From contig CAJQUW010003082.1 in the NCBI GenBank assembly GCA_907163375.1, positions 62,001 through 126,000 of the forward strand: a stretch of 64,000 bases of DNA, given 5' to 3'. The notes below the pieces were generated by a model. The model did not search any database, was not told the DNA's origin, and saw nothing but the letters and a program-made list of their open reading frames with translations. A program made the position numbers and the translations under genes. Every line of letters begins with the position of its first letter. Position 1 is the stretch's first letter. The stretch is from Prostheceraeus crozeri. Its lineage: Eukaryota > Platyhelminthes > Polycladida > Euryleptidae. Below are positions 44,181 to 56,269 of this stretch, one piece after another.

Positions 44181-44700
44181 ATCGGAAAGATATTTTTGAG
44201 CCACATTCAGAACTTCTGATAAGTGAACAGAGAAGGTCAAGGTACATGCAGCTGCATAGAAAGTTGTCGACGAAGAAATTAAGAATTACATTAATATGTA
44301 GCCCCAGAATGCAGTTTCGGTTTCATATCCACCATTTTGAATTTTGGTCATTTTCACGAAAAGGGCTAGCCGTATGATAATCTCTTAATTGTATTTGGAA
44401 AGAGCAGGTCAAATTGCATAGGAAACTGCTGACGAAATTGATGGGAATTTTTTTCAAATTCAGCAGCAGAATTGAGTTGCGGTTTCAGTGTCCGCTATTT
44501 TTACGAAAGGGTTGACCGTATGATCTTCGTTCAATTTTATTTGAAAATCGCCGTTCAAATTGCATAGGAAGCTGTTGACATAATGCTTGGGAATTCTTTT
44601 AATCTAGCACTAGATTTGAGTGTCCACCATTTTGAATTTTCGTCATTTTCTCTAAGAAAGCTAATTGCGTGATTTTTAAACTATTTTTTTCGAAAATTTC
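44180..44700. repeat. Diverged tandem repeat of about 170 bp, three copies
   Basis: Recurrent order: CAAATTGCATAGGAA(A/G)CTG, GACATAATG/GACGAAATTG, GGAATT, GAGT(T)GCGGTTTCA/TTTGAGTGTCC, CACCATTTTGAATTTT, GTCATTTTC. Heavily substituted; non-coding. Confidence 0.6.
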
Positions 44701-45039
44701 ATGCAAAAATACATTAGAAATCGTTTGGAACACAATAGGATATTTTTAAAATTAAATCGCCTCTCCTTCACACCGTAATGGGTAATTCGTGATTCTTAGT
44801 TAATTTGTTGATTTCACGGAAATGTGCGTCGCTCACTTGTTAAGTGAAGAATAAGTAAAGAAGAAAATTCGGTCAGGAGTGCTACATTAAAGAAAATACC
44901 CCATTCGAAAAATTACCGAAAAGTAAGTAAGATAGTCTCCCATGTTTTTTCAATTGAAATGGATATCAGGCAACAATTGTTTTCAGGCATCTATCTACCA
45001 TAAGTATCTGCCAGCTACTTCCAGGATATTATCTATTTC

Positions 45040-45425
45040 TAACTTGTAATCATCAGCGAACTTCTTCAATTTCTCTTTATTTCTGAAGCCCCAATGTTGG
45101 CTTCTTTCTTATCTTCATAGATTCAGTTTCTATATGAAATGTAATTTTGTTATCATCGCTTAAATAAAAGCTCTAGATTCTTCTATTTCCATATATGCCT
45201 TGTTTTATCCACCATATTCTCCGTGCACAATGCATAGTCGATGACTGCTGTCGGTTCTCCTCTTTCCCATTTGCCTACCGTCACATCTGCTGTATTTAAG
45301 ATACATCATCCTTCAATTTCTAGCAAATCTTCTACAACATTCGTATTTTTTTCTTCCGCAAAATCAACACTGATGTCTTCTATTATTATTATCATTGCTT
45401 TTTCGTATTCGTCTATTTTCTTATT
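45040..45425 (-). pseudogene. Possible LINE endonuclease fragment
   Basis: Leftward frames give QLNKKIDEYEKAMIIIIED and then TVGKWERGEPTAVIDYALC, which resembles the C-terminal endonuclease strand region of LINE proteins (T..R....S.IDY.L). Stops follow. Weak assignment. Confidence 0.4.
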
Positions 45426-45427
45426 CA

Positions 45428-45477
45428 GCTGCAATCGAATCCTACCAGCCGCACATCTTTTGCATGGCAATTTGATA
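45428..45477 (+). repeat. SINE tail fragment (5' of Tc1 insertion)
   Basis: ATCGAATCCTACCAGCCGCA, then CATCTTTTGCATGGCAATTTG: the B-box half and tail of the same SINE as at 26.5 kb. It stops at the Tc1 left end, and TCATTGTTGCTAAT after the Tc1 right end matches the next part of the 26.5-kb copy, so the Tc1 landed in a SINE. Confidence 0.8.
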
Positions 45478-45479
45478 TA

Positions 45480-45684
45480 CAGTCTACGACATTTTATTAG
45501 AACCACCCATTTTTTCACTTTTTCATCTGTAGCCATCAGTAATCGTCATGATATGGAACGCCCTTCGCAATATATTAAGCCGACATATGTAAACAACATA
45601 GTAGAATATTAGCGTATTTTGATAAATAATGCGATGACCAGACAATTTTATTTGAAAATTGACCGCGACATTTTATAAGGACCA
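45480..45684 (+). repeat. Tc1 left terminal inverted repeat
   Basis: From CAGTCTACG to ATAAGGACCA; inverse at 47701-47906. Confidence 0.93.
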
Positions 45685-46129
45685 CATCTGGCTTTCATAT
45701 TGACAACCTGCATTTTTGAATTGATTAGACTTCCTGATGCATACTCAATTGCCTGACATTCATAAGAAACTTTGTGAAGCTCAAATATCTAATTCAATAG
45801 CAATATTCACGATGTATCCTACTGCCTGCTGATGATTTCTGATTTGCTTCTCGCCCTTCGGTAGTTTCTGGTTAACGGAGCAAACGTCGCGCATTATCTT
45901 TCACCACGCATGCGCTTCTAGCCATCAAGAAAGCTGCTAGTAATTGACAAATCGATTCTTGTTGTAGCCCAGCAGTCTATGCAGTCCCAGATATCTATGG
46001 GTGTGACGTAGCCTCCAGTGTATCATTCCTTTATGTATGCATGCGGCTGGCATTGCGTGGTGTTTGCCCAAAGAAGCAGGCTGCTGTGTGAACTGTTAAC
46101 CGCGTCCTGACTTCGACTGTGACTTTATC

Positions 46130-47408
46130 ATGGGTAAAAAGACCGATCTTACGAAAGAGAAAGTGGCTGAGATAGAAGTTCTTTCACGTGAAGAGTTCTC
46201 ACAACGTGAAATTGCTACTCGCTGCAATGTTTCAAAATCGTCGGTACTTCGTGTTCAACGAGCTATGACTGCTGGAACATCCCACACATCAAATCGGCGA
46301 AGTCGGTGCGGTGCAAGACAAAAGTCCACACCACAAGATGACCGATTTGTTGTGCGCACTGTTCGGAAGGAGGGACTCATTACTTCGTCCCAGTTACGAA
46401 GCAGGTGGCAAGCATAGAAATTGACAACAATAAAACCTTTAGAATGGAAATTAAGCGTCATGCAATGCACAATAACGGCACATAAATCGCACGCATTTTT
46501 ACTTAGATGCACCTGCCAACGTCTGTATCATTGGGTTAGAATCAGTCACATGAGTAAATCGAAGCTTTTCATTGGTTCTTCATGCCCCTACTCAGTTCCC
46601 CCGGATGTGCCACGACCTTGAGTCCTTCCATTCTAGCGAACTTCAGATAAACAGTTTATTTCTATGGTGGCAAGAGCGTGGTGTCGATGTTACGTCACGC
46701 ACTATTCAACGACGTCTTCGTGAAATGGGCTGTCATTCCGTTCGCCCTCGTAGAGTTCCGCGGTTGACACCTCAAATGAAACTGAAAAGACTTCAATTCA
46801 CCCGCCGCCATGTAGATTGGAGCGTCGAAAAGTGGCGGAAGGTTGCATTTAGTGATGAGTCCAGCTTCGAATGCCAACATGCTACTAGTCAGCGTGTTTG
46901 CCAGACACCTGGATCGCCTGCTCCTGTCTTTCAGCGAGTCAAGCACCCTACCAAAGTCATGATTTGGGGCATGTTTTCCTTCAATGGGACAGGAAGGCTA
47001 CATGTCTGCGAAGGATCAATTAACTCAGCTTCTTACTTGCATGTTCTGCAGACGAGGATGCTTCCGCAACTCAATGACTGGTTCCCGGAAAACGATGGAA
47101 TATTTATGCAAGACGGGGCACCCTGCCACACAGCCCGTGTGGTGAAGCAATATCTGAGTGACAACATCACTTTATTGGAGTGGCTGGGCAATAGCCCTGA
47201 CTTGAACCTTCTGGAAAATTTATGGGCTATTATAAATAGACGCCTGGCAGCACAGACAATCACGACGAAACAGCAATTGATTACTGAAATCATTCGAGTT
47301 TGGCATAATGATCCAAACATTTGTGGCATGTTGCAAAATTTGGTGGATAGCATGCCACGACGAATTGCTAAGGTCATCGAAGCGAAGGGTGGCCACACCA
47401 ATTATTGA
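46130..47408 (+). pseudogene. Tc1 transposase, split by a MITE
   Basis: Part one, 46130-46412: first helix-turn-helix (LSREEFSQREIATRCNVSKS) and linker to TSSQLRSRW. Part two, from 46667: GVDVTSRTIQRRLREMG, nuclear-signal-like basic stretch, first Asp in VAFSDESSFE, second Asp in FMQDGAPCHTA, and SPDLNLLENLW with the catalytic Glu about 34 residues on. Without the 254-bp insert and one copy of its 8-bp duplication the two parts are in the same frame, about 338 codons, the normal Tc1 length. So it was probably intact until that insertion. Confidence 0.93.
46413..46666. mobile_element. 254-bp MITE with 8-bp target duplication (hAT-type)
   Basis: GTGGCAAG occurs at 46405-46412 and 46667-46674. 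The insert begins CATAGAAATTGAC and ends TTTATTTCTATG, a 9-bp inverted end. No coding capacity. An 8-bp duplication fits the hAT superfamily, but the ends do not match the hAT at 14.7 kb. Confidence 0.9.
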
Positions 47409-47700
47409 CATTTGTAATTTCTTGTTTGTTGTGAACGAACTCCATTCACACCTAGTTCGTTGTTTTGCATTTTTACATTTGTGGACGTTAATACGTGATA
47501 GCAATTTTTTTCATAGTCTTCTCGGATCATTTGGTATTCTGAATGCATGAATCAATTATTGGCGAATATTTTTAAGTCCACGAAGCCTCTAGATCAATAG
47601 TAAGTGTATGATAAAGCACTATTTCTTCAAATTATTCGAATGCAAGATGAATAGGAGAAAAATATCCCTTGTCATGAAAGGTTTCAATTTAGGTGAAGCC

Positions 47701-47906
47701 TGGTCCTTATAAAATGTCGCGGTCAATTTTCAAATAAAATTGTCTGGTCATCGCATTATTTATCAAAATACGCTAATATTCTACTATGTTGTTTACATAT
47801 GTCGGCTTAATATATTGCGAAGGGCGTTCCATATCATGACGATTACTGATGGCTACAGATGAAAAAGTGAAAAAAATGGGTGGTTCTAATGAAATGTCGT
47901 AGACTG
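47701..47906 (-). repeat. Tc1 right terminal inverted repeat
   Basis: Inverse of 45480-45684, followed by TA. Confidence 0.93.
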
Positions 47907-48779
47907 TATCATTGTTGCTAATCAGACCGAATACTATCATTTATAACGACAAAATGTACATATTTTAGCAATTGCATTTCTTGGATGTCTGCGTGGATCC
48001 ATGGTCGGGATAGCGATTTTCCTGGGAGGATCAGCATCGCTGTGTGCGTGCGGTCAAGATTGAGGACCTTTTGCATCCCTTCCGATAACCAATCAAATTT
48101 GCTCACATTGATTATAAAGAATATAACTAAGACAGCAATTGCGTCTCAAATAATGACCGATAATACCTTACAGGCATCTCACTCTCTCTCTCATTCCAGT
48201 TTTACAATTTAATGTTTCGTGATGATATTTAAAGCACCGGCTGTGCGGTTCAACCAGCAGTTTGAATTTTACACAACTTACTGATACACATCTACTCGAT
48301 GACACTTGATAATATTCTAATACACCTGAGTCTTTAACACAATCGATGTCGTTGGTTGACGATGTATTTAAGAAAACTTGAGAATGCACGCAGACTGATT
48401 CTAGTGGCTGTTTAAGGAGACAGCTTTAGCGCTGTCCTGATGTGTAGTATATGAGATGATGCACCATATTTTGTAGCTTATTTATGCAGCAACGATGGGG
48501 AAGTTGTGGTATATTCTCCTTTTCCTTAAGAGTGCATCAGGTGAGATTATTTGTCTTCGTGAATGTAATATAGATGTCCTACCTCTTTATTTGACCTGTA
48601 AAACAGATTATTACTCGCGCGGGTGATGATATTTACTCCAATGCATTAGAAGGAATGTAGTCTATGCCAATTATGAGTGCTCTTGTCCTTATTTAGCATC
48701 AATTTAGATTGGATCTGTGAATAAAAATTGATATCATTGGTCACGCTAAACTTCTATTCAAATATTCCTGATAATCATA
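47907..48779. other. Non-coding spacer
   Basis: Starts with the distal part of the SINE interrupted by Tc1, otherwise no gene or repeat recognised. Confidence 0.5.
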
Positions 48780-48920
48780 GACGTGTCAATCACAATATGT
48801 CCTCGATCATCATAGACATGTCAACCACGATATGTCCTTGATCATCATAGACGTGTCAATCACAATATGTCCTCGATCATCATAGACATGTCAATCACAA
48901 TATGTCCTTGATCATCATAG
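48776..48920. repeat. 35-bp tandem repeat, four copies, alternating
   Basis: Unit ATCATAGACGTGTCAATCAC then AATATGTCCTCGATC. Copies 1 and 3 have GACGTG..CCTCG, copies 2 and 4 have GACATG..CCTTG, a 70-bp dimer. Confidence 0.9.
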
Positions 48921-49319
48921 CACGTCGGCAAATACAATTCTCTACGCAACTCGTGCATGAGATTGCGTCATCACAGTATTCGAACTCGTTAGATTTAGAT
49001 ATGGGTTCTTATTTAGATTTTGCGTTCTATATATTTTTCGTATTAACGATTGTGTTGTGAAAAATGGAGACTGCAGAAACTATAGAACGTAGCAGCTGTC
49101 GTGACTGGATGGAAGCAAAAAAGCGAGTTGTACATTGATCTGAAAATTATCAAGCGCAGTTTCTAAATCATAGTTCATGACACATTCGTCCATCTTCTTA
49201 TATCATGTATGTAGATCCTATATATATAGTGGGTATGTGAAGATAGACCTCCATCAACATTTCTTCTAGTCATCAACCTAATTTCTTGTTGATTGAAGAT
49301 TTTCCTTGATAGCTTCATG

Positions 49320-49972
49320 ATCCAGTCACTTCTCTTGCCAAGGGAAGGTGAAACAGGGTTGACAAATCAACTGAAAATAGTTGGAAATTTTTGTGATGAA
49401 AATGGATTGACCATTAATTTCGATAAAACAAAAGTAATGATGAATTGCATAACAATGATAGTATCGTAATAAATATTGATAATGTTATTGTAACTATAGT
49501 TAATGAATTTAAATACCTTGGAATGTGGATCTTTAAGAACAACAAAAAGCATATTGATTGTTTTGCAAAAAAGGTTAAGCGTGCTCCATATATAACTGAA
49601 AAGAAATTAACAGAATTCGGCCATGCAAATGAAAGTATCGTGAAGAACACATTTAAAATGTCAGCATTGACATATTGTGCTAAATTTTGTTGCTACAAAA
49701 ATCTAAATAGCATTATTAAAATTCAATATCAATTTTATGGGAACCACTACCATTTGCTAAAATCAAACCTGTACTATTCCTTGATCGGAGAATTTGGACT
49801 TTTTCTAGTCGAATTCTACTTCTATAAGGCTGCGATCACTTCTTGGATACAACTAATAAGTAATGAAGAAAGAAATTTGACTAGAAAAATGCATACTGAA
49901 ATTGATAGCCATATGAATGATTCTCAATACTGCTACACATGCAGCATCACTCAGACGCTGAAAATAGGTTAA
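49320..49972 (+). pseudogene. LINE reverse transcriptase thumb fragment
   Basis: Upstream frames give FCDENGLTINFDKTKVM (49390-49440); the frame at 49445-49972 continues with VNEFKYLGMWI, KKVKRAPYITEKKL and a C-terminal tail. This is the part immediately after the polymerase active site in LINE proteins. The active site and the rest are missing. It is in the opposite direction to the LINE at 40 kb. Confidence 0.7.
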
Positions 49973-52390
49973 TATGTTTCAAAAATATGAGTTGTAGGTT
50001 GTCATCAACCTTTATGCTACCACAAATTTTGCTGAAAAAAGTCGACCAATCACATTTATGGCAAAATCAAAATACTAAAGATAAAAAATGATGGAAAAAT
50101 GCACGCGCAGTACTCTTTTTCAATACTTCCGTGGATCGACAGTGAGAAAGATAGTGGCAACCCCGGTCATTCTTTTCCATTAATCTTTATCAGGATTAAT
50201 TAATTGTGTACTTTGGTAATCGGTTTATTTGTCATATCCACTTGACCTGACCCACTTCTTTAAAAAAACCTGAACTGAAAAATAATGTTTCTCCATATGA
50301 AAGTACACTTGTAATGTTATAGATATTTTCGCTTTAATTTATATCATTTTTGGAAGATGATAGGGATGTGTTAACTTCCATTTTAATTAATCAGATTGTA
50401 ACTATGGTAGATGAGATAAACGTTATTTCCAAAAGAACTATTTAGTATTATAATTATGGAAAGTAACGCTAGATCATCTAGCGTAATAGTACGTTAAGTT
50501 GGGAAGGTCAATCTTTCGTAAAAAGTGGTCAACTATTTACGCAAGGTTGCGACAGAAATGTTTGCTTTGTAGCGTTACTTTTACCTAATAAGTTTCCATG
50601 TTTTACGAATTAGTTTCAAAAAGTGTAGCCAAATATGGGACGTTAATTTTGCGAAATTTAACGAAACCGTGTTATGCGGGTAAAAACGCTTCTGTTATTG
50701 AAATTGTTCTACTACTCCTTCCTTGTGACATTTTTATCAAACCTTAGTTTTCTCTACTTAATAGGCCCACATGCTTGGAGTTGTCACAATTATATGTCCA
50801 TAATCATTCCATCTAAATAATAGAAAATCTGGGTCATGAACAAAATGAATTCACCTTCTAACTTTTCGCGAATGTTTTAGTGGAGCATTGCCAGTTTGCT
50901 TCCCCTAGTTCGAATAGACTGCTTTGAGCCCATTTATGCCGGCTATATGAAAAACGGTGAATGGACGAAATTTAGTTTTGATTCCTAGCATAACAAATGC
51001 TAATGAATCCCCACATAAATTTTAGACTTTATACCATTATGGTCATAGATATCTGACATGTACTAAATTTAGCACATCCGGGATTAGCATAGCATCAATA
51101 GGCTGAAACTGACAATCAAAAAGGATATTTGTAGGATCGCTGAGGAATCTTTATTACTGCATGGTATTTATCTTCATGCATGTAGTTACTACAGCTACTA
51201 CAGCTGCTACGACCGGATTTTGCTGTTCTTTTGTAGTCGAATGGATTGTTTGGAAGGCGATTCTTTCAGAATGTTCAAATACACGATATGCCCAGATTTT
51301 CTTTCAATAAATGAAAAGCGCGCGGACCAGAAAAAAAGTTCTCCGTGGTTATTGACATCTCTTGTTCCGGGTATCGATCCTTCAATGTTTTTCGCCAAGG
51401 TTTACGAACAGCGTTACCGCTTTTCCCAAATCATATTCCTGTGGCCTGTTCGACATGTTCAGGCTACAGCTCCATCCACAGTCAGTAACCAAGGGGGGAC
51501 GCCAAGATCCAAACTTTGTCCAAATCTGATGGGTTTACCTGCTATGAGCTGTTTGCATCCATGGCGACCGAATTATTTCACCATTCATTCATCAAAAAGT
51601 GAAACTGTTTCACTCCGACGCATTCATGAGAAATCCTTTATTCAATTTTCATTTATGTCACTCAAATGCCGGATGTGCTAAATTCCGAACATTTGACTTA
51701 AAAGTTATACAGTATATGCGTTAAGCGATATTTCAGTAGTGTGGCGCCTTGGATGAAAAATCTGCATTAAGAATAAACGTCATTGATGCAAAGAAATTAA
51801 TTTAACTAGCCTTCGTGGTACAATTTACTCATCAGCCCTCATTTTGAAAATATTCAAAAATTTAAAATGTGCCTGTTGCGTTCAAAGACTATATTGCATA
51901 ACTTTTAGACGTTCAAAGAAATTATAGCAACCTGAAAAGTACTAGTCTTTGAAAATTAGTCAAATGCAGCTCTGTATCTAGGAGAAGAATTGATTCAAGC
52001 TTTATTAGTTTTATGTTTAATAATAAGCACAACCGGCATAAATGGGTTAATCCAATCATAATCGATTGCTGGAATTTTCTTGTCAACACATACCATGTAA
52101 TCTGCGCAATCTAGTCATCTTCCCAAAGAGGTGAATGATTCAAGGTTATGAATCTTAATCGAAATGACTTACTTCGAATGTTTAGCACTCACCACCAAGG
52201 ATTGTCAAATATAATATTCACGCTTTGTTCCTATCGCAGCTTGCTTTGTCAATCTTGCGATCACTTTCTTGAAAATGTCCATATTTCTATCATGTGGGGC
52301 TATAAACATTTTTAAAAATTTGTTATCGCATATCGTAGTCAAACCATTTTGATAGTAAAGATTCAACTCAATCTACATGAAAGTACACAC
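49973..52390. other. Non-coding; weak inverted pair
   Basis: CCCATTTATGCCGG (about 50930) and CCGGCATAAATGGG (about 52030) are inverted and could bound a decayed 1.1-kb element. A 153-codon frame at 51220-51681 has no recognisable homology or codon signature and I do not call it. Confidence 0.45.
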
Positions 52391-52396
52391 ATCTGC

Positions 52397-52793
52397 CCAT
52401 ACGCAGGATATCCTGCGTGCTGCTAAATCAACCTCTTGATTCCATTCTGTGGCCAGAGTCCGATTTCTTCTTGCATGTGTGTTTCACTTATCCATCAAAT
52501 AGATAGAAAACGTTCAATTTGACAACATTCTTTTAAATATCAAAGCTTCAACGATGATTATGTTGAAAAATAACATTTGATTGAATTTTTATATAAAATG
52601 CCAGTAATTTTGCCATTACAGAACAACTACTAAATGTGGAAAAATGCAAAATTGTGCTGCTAAGTATCAGATGAGCGTTGAATTTGTCGTAGAACCACAG
52701 AAAAATTATGGTGACAAAGAGGTGACCTAAAGTAAAAATTTAGAAAATGTCCTCTTGCAGGAAATCCTGCGTCTGAGCGTTTATGGGTTGATG
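52397..52793. repeat. Possible MITE with palindromic ends
   Basis: CCCATACGCAGGATATCCTG at the left, with an 18-bp perfect palindrome ACGCAGGATATCCTGCGT; the right end reads GCAGGAAATCCTGCGTCTG and AGCGTTTATGGG, an imperfect inverse. Non-coding. Confidence 0.5.
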
Positions 52794-55015
52794 GACAAAC
52801 CACAAACCAAATGATCGTATTGTATAAAGTGACTTCTGCAATTTTCAGATGCACGGCAAGCTGAATTTGCAGCTTTTCAAACAATTTTGGAGTGAAAGCA
52901 ATTCCTTCCCTGTGGGAGCGTCGCTTGCTAATATCAAACGATTATCTGGTGAATTACCGATTTTGTGGCTAAATTTATAGTTTTTCACATTTTCTTGATT
53001 TAACTATCGAAAGATGTGTAAGGTCGCCTTTATTGCTTTATAAATGCGTCTGAAATCCAAAGCTTCAGGTGGCGAATAAGTTGCTATAGCCAATTGATAG
53101 ACATTTTCTTACTCACATGTGCTGATTTTTCGCCAACACACGATACTGTAGTAACTACAAGGTTGGACCTTGGGTTTTGGATCGACCTCGAGTAAGAATT
53201 ACAAAACTTGGGTCTTATGTATGTCAATGTGCATATATACAAATCATGCAAGTTATAAATATTAATATTTTGATTTAATCAAAGGAGAACTACATGATAA
53301 GAGCATAAACTTCTAATTTTTTATCAAAATTCCACTCAATTCACAGAACATTTCAAATAAGAAATATTTGTGGTTATTAGCTATTTCAAATAAAAAGGGG
53401 CTGACAATACCTCGCATTGAACGTATGCATATTGTATTTGCTGTAAGCTTTCATGTACTCGTACATGTACTTTATTGCATTTGTGCATTTGAATTTTTAT
53501 GCATTTCATATATTTTATATCTTTGCAGTTATCTTCACACCCTTAAACTGTCTTCGATATTCGATGATTATTCAAAAATGAATCCATTCCAATTTCGTAT
53601 TCTAAATGTGTTTAACTGCGCACTTACAACTCAGCTATAATACTCATTAAGTCAGTTTGTACGATCGTATTTCTGAATGATACAATGAAAACAATTGGTT
53701 TGTAATGAGCAATGTCTCAATTACGAGTATAATTAAATCAAAGATCTTCAATTTGTCAGAATATCAGTGTAGGTTAAATTAAAGGAAAGCTTTACAACGT
53801 AATACGTGTAGGCTACTTAGGCTACTAATTACAGCTATTGTAATTAAAAATGGTTTCCCACTAATACCACACATCTCATGGGCCCAATAGGAATTTTGGC
53901 CTGTAAAAGAATCTTATTAGCACAAAATACAAAGAATGCACTTCGTTTACTTGATTTCATTCATCTATTGAAACTTAGGCTTGGGTTTTGGGTTTAACTA
54001 TGGGTAACTAAGTGGCAATTAATAGAAAAGTTTGCATTCTAGCTTCATATGAAAACACATTACATGCTCAATCTGATCAGTGAAAATGCTAATTTTTCAA
54101 ATTTACAAACGATTTTAAACTAAAAATGTATATTTTCCATGAAATGTTGTGGTGAATACTATGAAATGATTTTAAATATTTGTTTTTGCTGTAGGATCCT
54201 GATTGTCAGGAGATGTTATGCAAATCTTTATAACCAGATTCCCTATTCTTAATTATCAAAGACAACCACCAAAGTCTATTTGCTATTGTATGGGAAGGAG
54301 GTAAGGGGAGAAATTAGAGCCTCACCAATAGGAGCGGAAAGCAGGGACTATTAGAGAAAATGAGAGAGAAAATTGAAATGAAAATTGAGAACGTTGAGCT
54401 CTGAGTTTCGAGCTATCATCGGCGAACTTTACAAACGAGCATTCTAAAAAATATGATTGAATGTTAGCATGACATCAGGTATCTGATAATAATAATAATA
54501 TGCCACATTTCGAAGTGACAGATCCATAACGATGAAGAGTCAACGACAGAAACCAACAGCATGTAGATTTACGAACCGCAATCCATCCAAAACAATTTGA
54601 ATATTTGATTGATTATGCAGTATGAATTTAAGTCTTCATAGAAACGAGGAAGAGAATTCATTAATGATTCAAAGTTGAAGTCTATGAATTCATTCTTATT
54701 CAATGTTTTCTAATTTCATACAGCTAGTATTATATATCATTTATCTTACATCCTTTATATTATCATCTATTTGAATTTTGATTTTCTTTCTACAAATAAA
54801 GTGTGACAATCACACTTGACCTTTCCACCTATTTACAAGCTGATTTCCAATTAAGACAAAATAATCATATCTTTAGCTTGTTCCGAACAATATTTTGCCA
54901 ATTGTATATCCGAGGCTGAGTGAGAGTGGTTGCTAGAGTGTTTTACATGTAGCTCCGATGGAAATTTTTACAATGACATGAAATTGATTTGCAATTTTAT
55001 GTAAAAATTTATGAC
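52794..55015. other. Non-coding region
   Basis: A/T-rich, no gene recognised. Frames are below 90 codons with no family resemblance. Confidence 0.5.
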
Positions 55016-55019
55016 ACGC

Positions 55020-55046
55020 TAGATCAAATTGCCACGCAAAAGACGG
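55020..55046 (-). repeat. SINE tail fragment, reverse orientation
   Basis: AGATCAAATTGCCACGCAAA is the reverse complement of the SINE tail TTTGCATGGCAATTTGATCT with one change. No tRNA head is attached. Confidence 0.55.
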
Positions 55047-56200
55047 CGTCAGGTATTTCTTGGCTCGACGACCACACACATTATTCTTTTTCCATGCTTG
55101 TGCATTATCTTTCCTGGCATGCGTCATAGCTTGAGAGATTCGTTTTTTCCGTTAACTGTATTCTCGATAATCGCAAAGCACACTGAGTATGTATTTTTAA
55201 CATGTAATCACTTGATTGAAATTTGTAAAACTGTGATGTGCTTTACTGCTATGTCCAAAATAGAGGAGCTTTCTCAAGTTAGATTTTCTTTTATTCATAT
55301 ATGAGGTCGTCTGATTGTGTAACTGATTTGTGTTGTACAACATATTACTTTGTATATCACATTTTCATGGAAACACAAATAATTGTCTTTCATAGACTAT
55401 TTTCTTTTATTCATAAATCACATACCTTGCAATGATGAAACATGGTACAATTAACACATGAATCAATCTTTGCAAGAGTAGAATGACTGAAAGTACAGGA
55501 ACATGTTGATAAAAAGGGAATGACAGGCCCTCAGCAGTCTCGATGGCTGTCAAGTGGTTCTTAGTCGCCGACAGATTTAATAATTGCTTCAATTAGTCAC
55601 ATACTCATACAAGAATATAGCGAATTTTAGCAAGCATCTCTGAATGTGTGCTTTATCAGGCTTGTGATAGAAGAATGAATTCTACCAATTTTGTAGTGCA
55701 TGTTCTTATTTCGCACATCAATCATAAATATCACGTGCTTTCAAAATTTTAACAGTAGAACTATAATGACATCGCAAAATGTTGTAGAATATAAATTTGG
55801 CTTGATTTATCAGTGTCGGACGCTGGTAATGATCATGCTAATGAGTATGTGACCACTAAAATGAGAACTAACCAAAACTCAGAACTAGCCCCAAAACTAA
55901 AAAATAACCCTATCCTTAAGAAAGTCAACTTTATCTGAACACCATAAAATTGTTTTCGGAATAAAGAATTCGATTCAAAAAATTTATAAACAAACTGACT
56001 TTTTAGAAATTAATAATTAATGCTGTTACTCCGGACTAGTCTCAAGCACTGCGAACCACCATTAAAAAGCATCACTGTAGCTCCAGATTTATCCAAATAA
56101 AATGAACAACCGTGCTTACACTCGAGGAAAAACATGAAAACAAACCGAAACTTTCTTCTTACTTTTATCAAGCTGTCTTTTTCATTTCTTAATTTTAGTA
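55047..56200. other. Non-coding region
   Basis: No supported gene or repeat. Confidence 0.5.
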
Positions 56201-56269
56201 AATATTATCGCATTGATAAGATATACCAGTAGTAAGTAAAACTCCACTTCTGGACCGCGCAAGATGGCC

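Larger units (their letters stand above)
45480..47906 (+). mobile_element. Tc1-like transposon with 205-bp terminal inverted repeats
   Basis: Begins CAGTCTACGACATTTTATTA and ends with the inverse, TA on both sides. Left repeat 45480-45684 and right repeat 47701-47906 are nearly identical (one indel in a T-run, very few substitutions), so the insertion is young. Contains one transposase gene interrupted by a 254-bp MITE. Confidence 0.95.

Noticed and set aside
44990..45480. Complete LINE at 45 kb
   Set aside because: Only a weak endonuclease-like stretch is visible; polymerase absent.
47033..47504. Leftward frames within the Tc1 transposase
   Set aside because: Antisense of the catalytic domain.
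51220..51681. 153-codon frame as a host gene
   Set aside because: No family resemblance, promoter or splice context; flanked by repeats. Isolated long frames are expected by chance in this much sequence.
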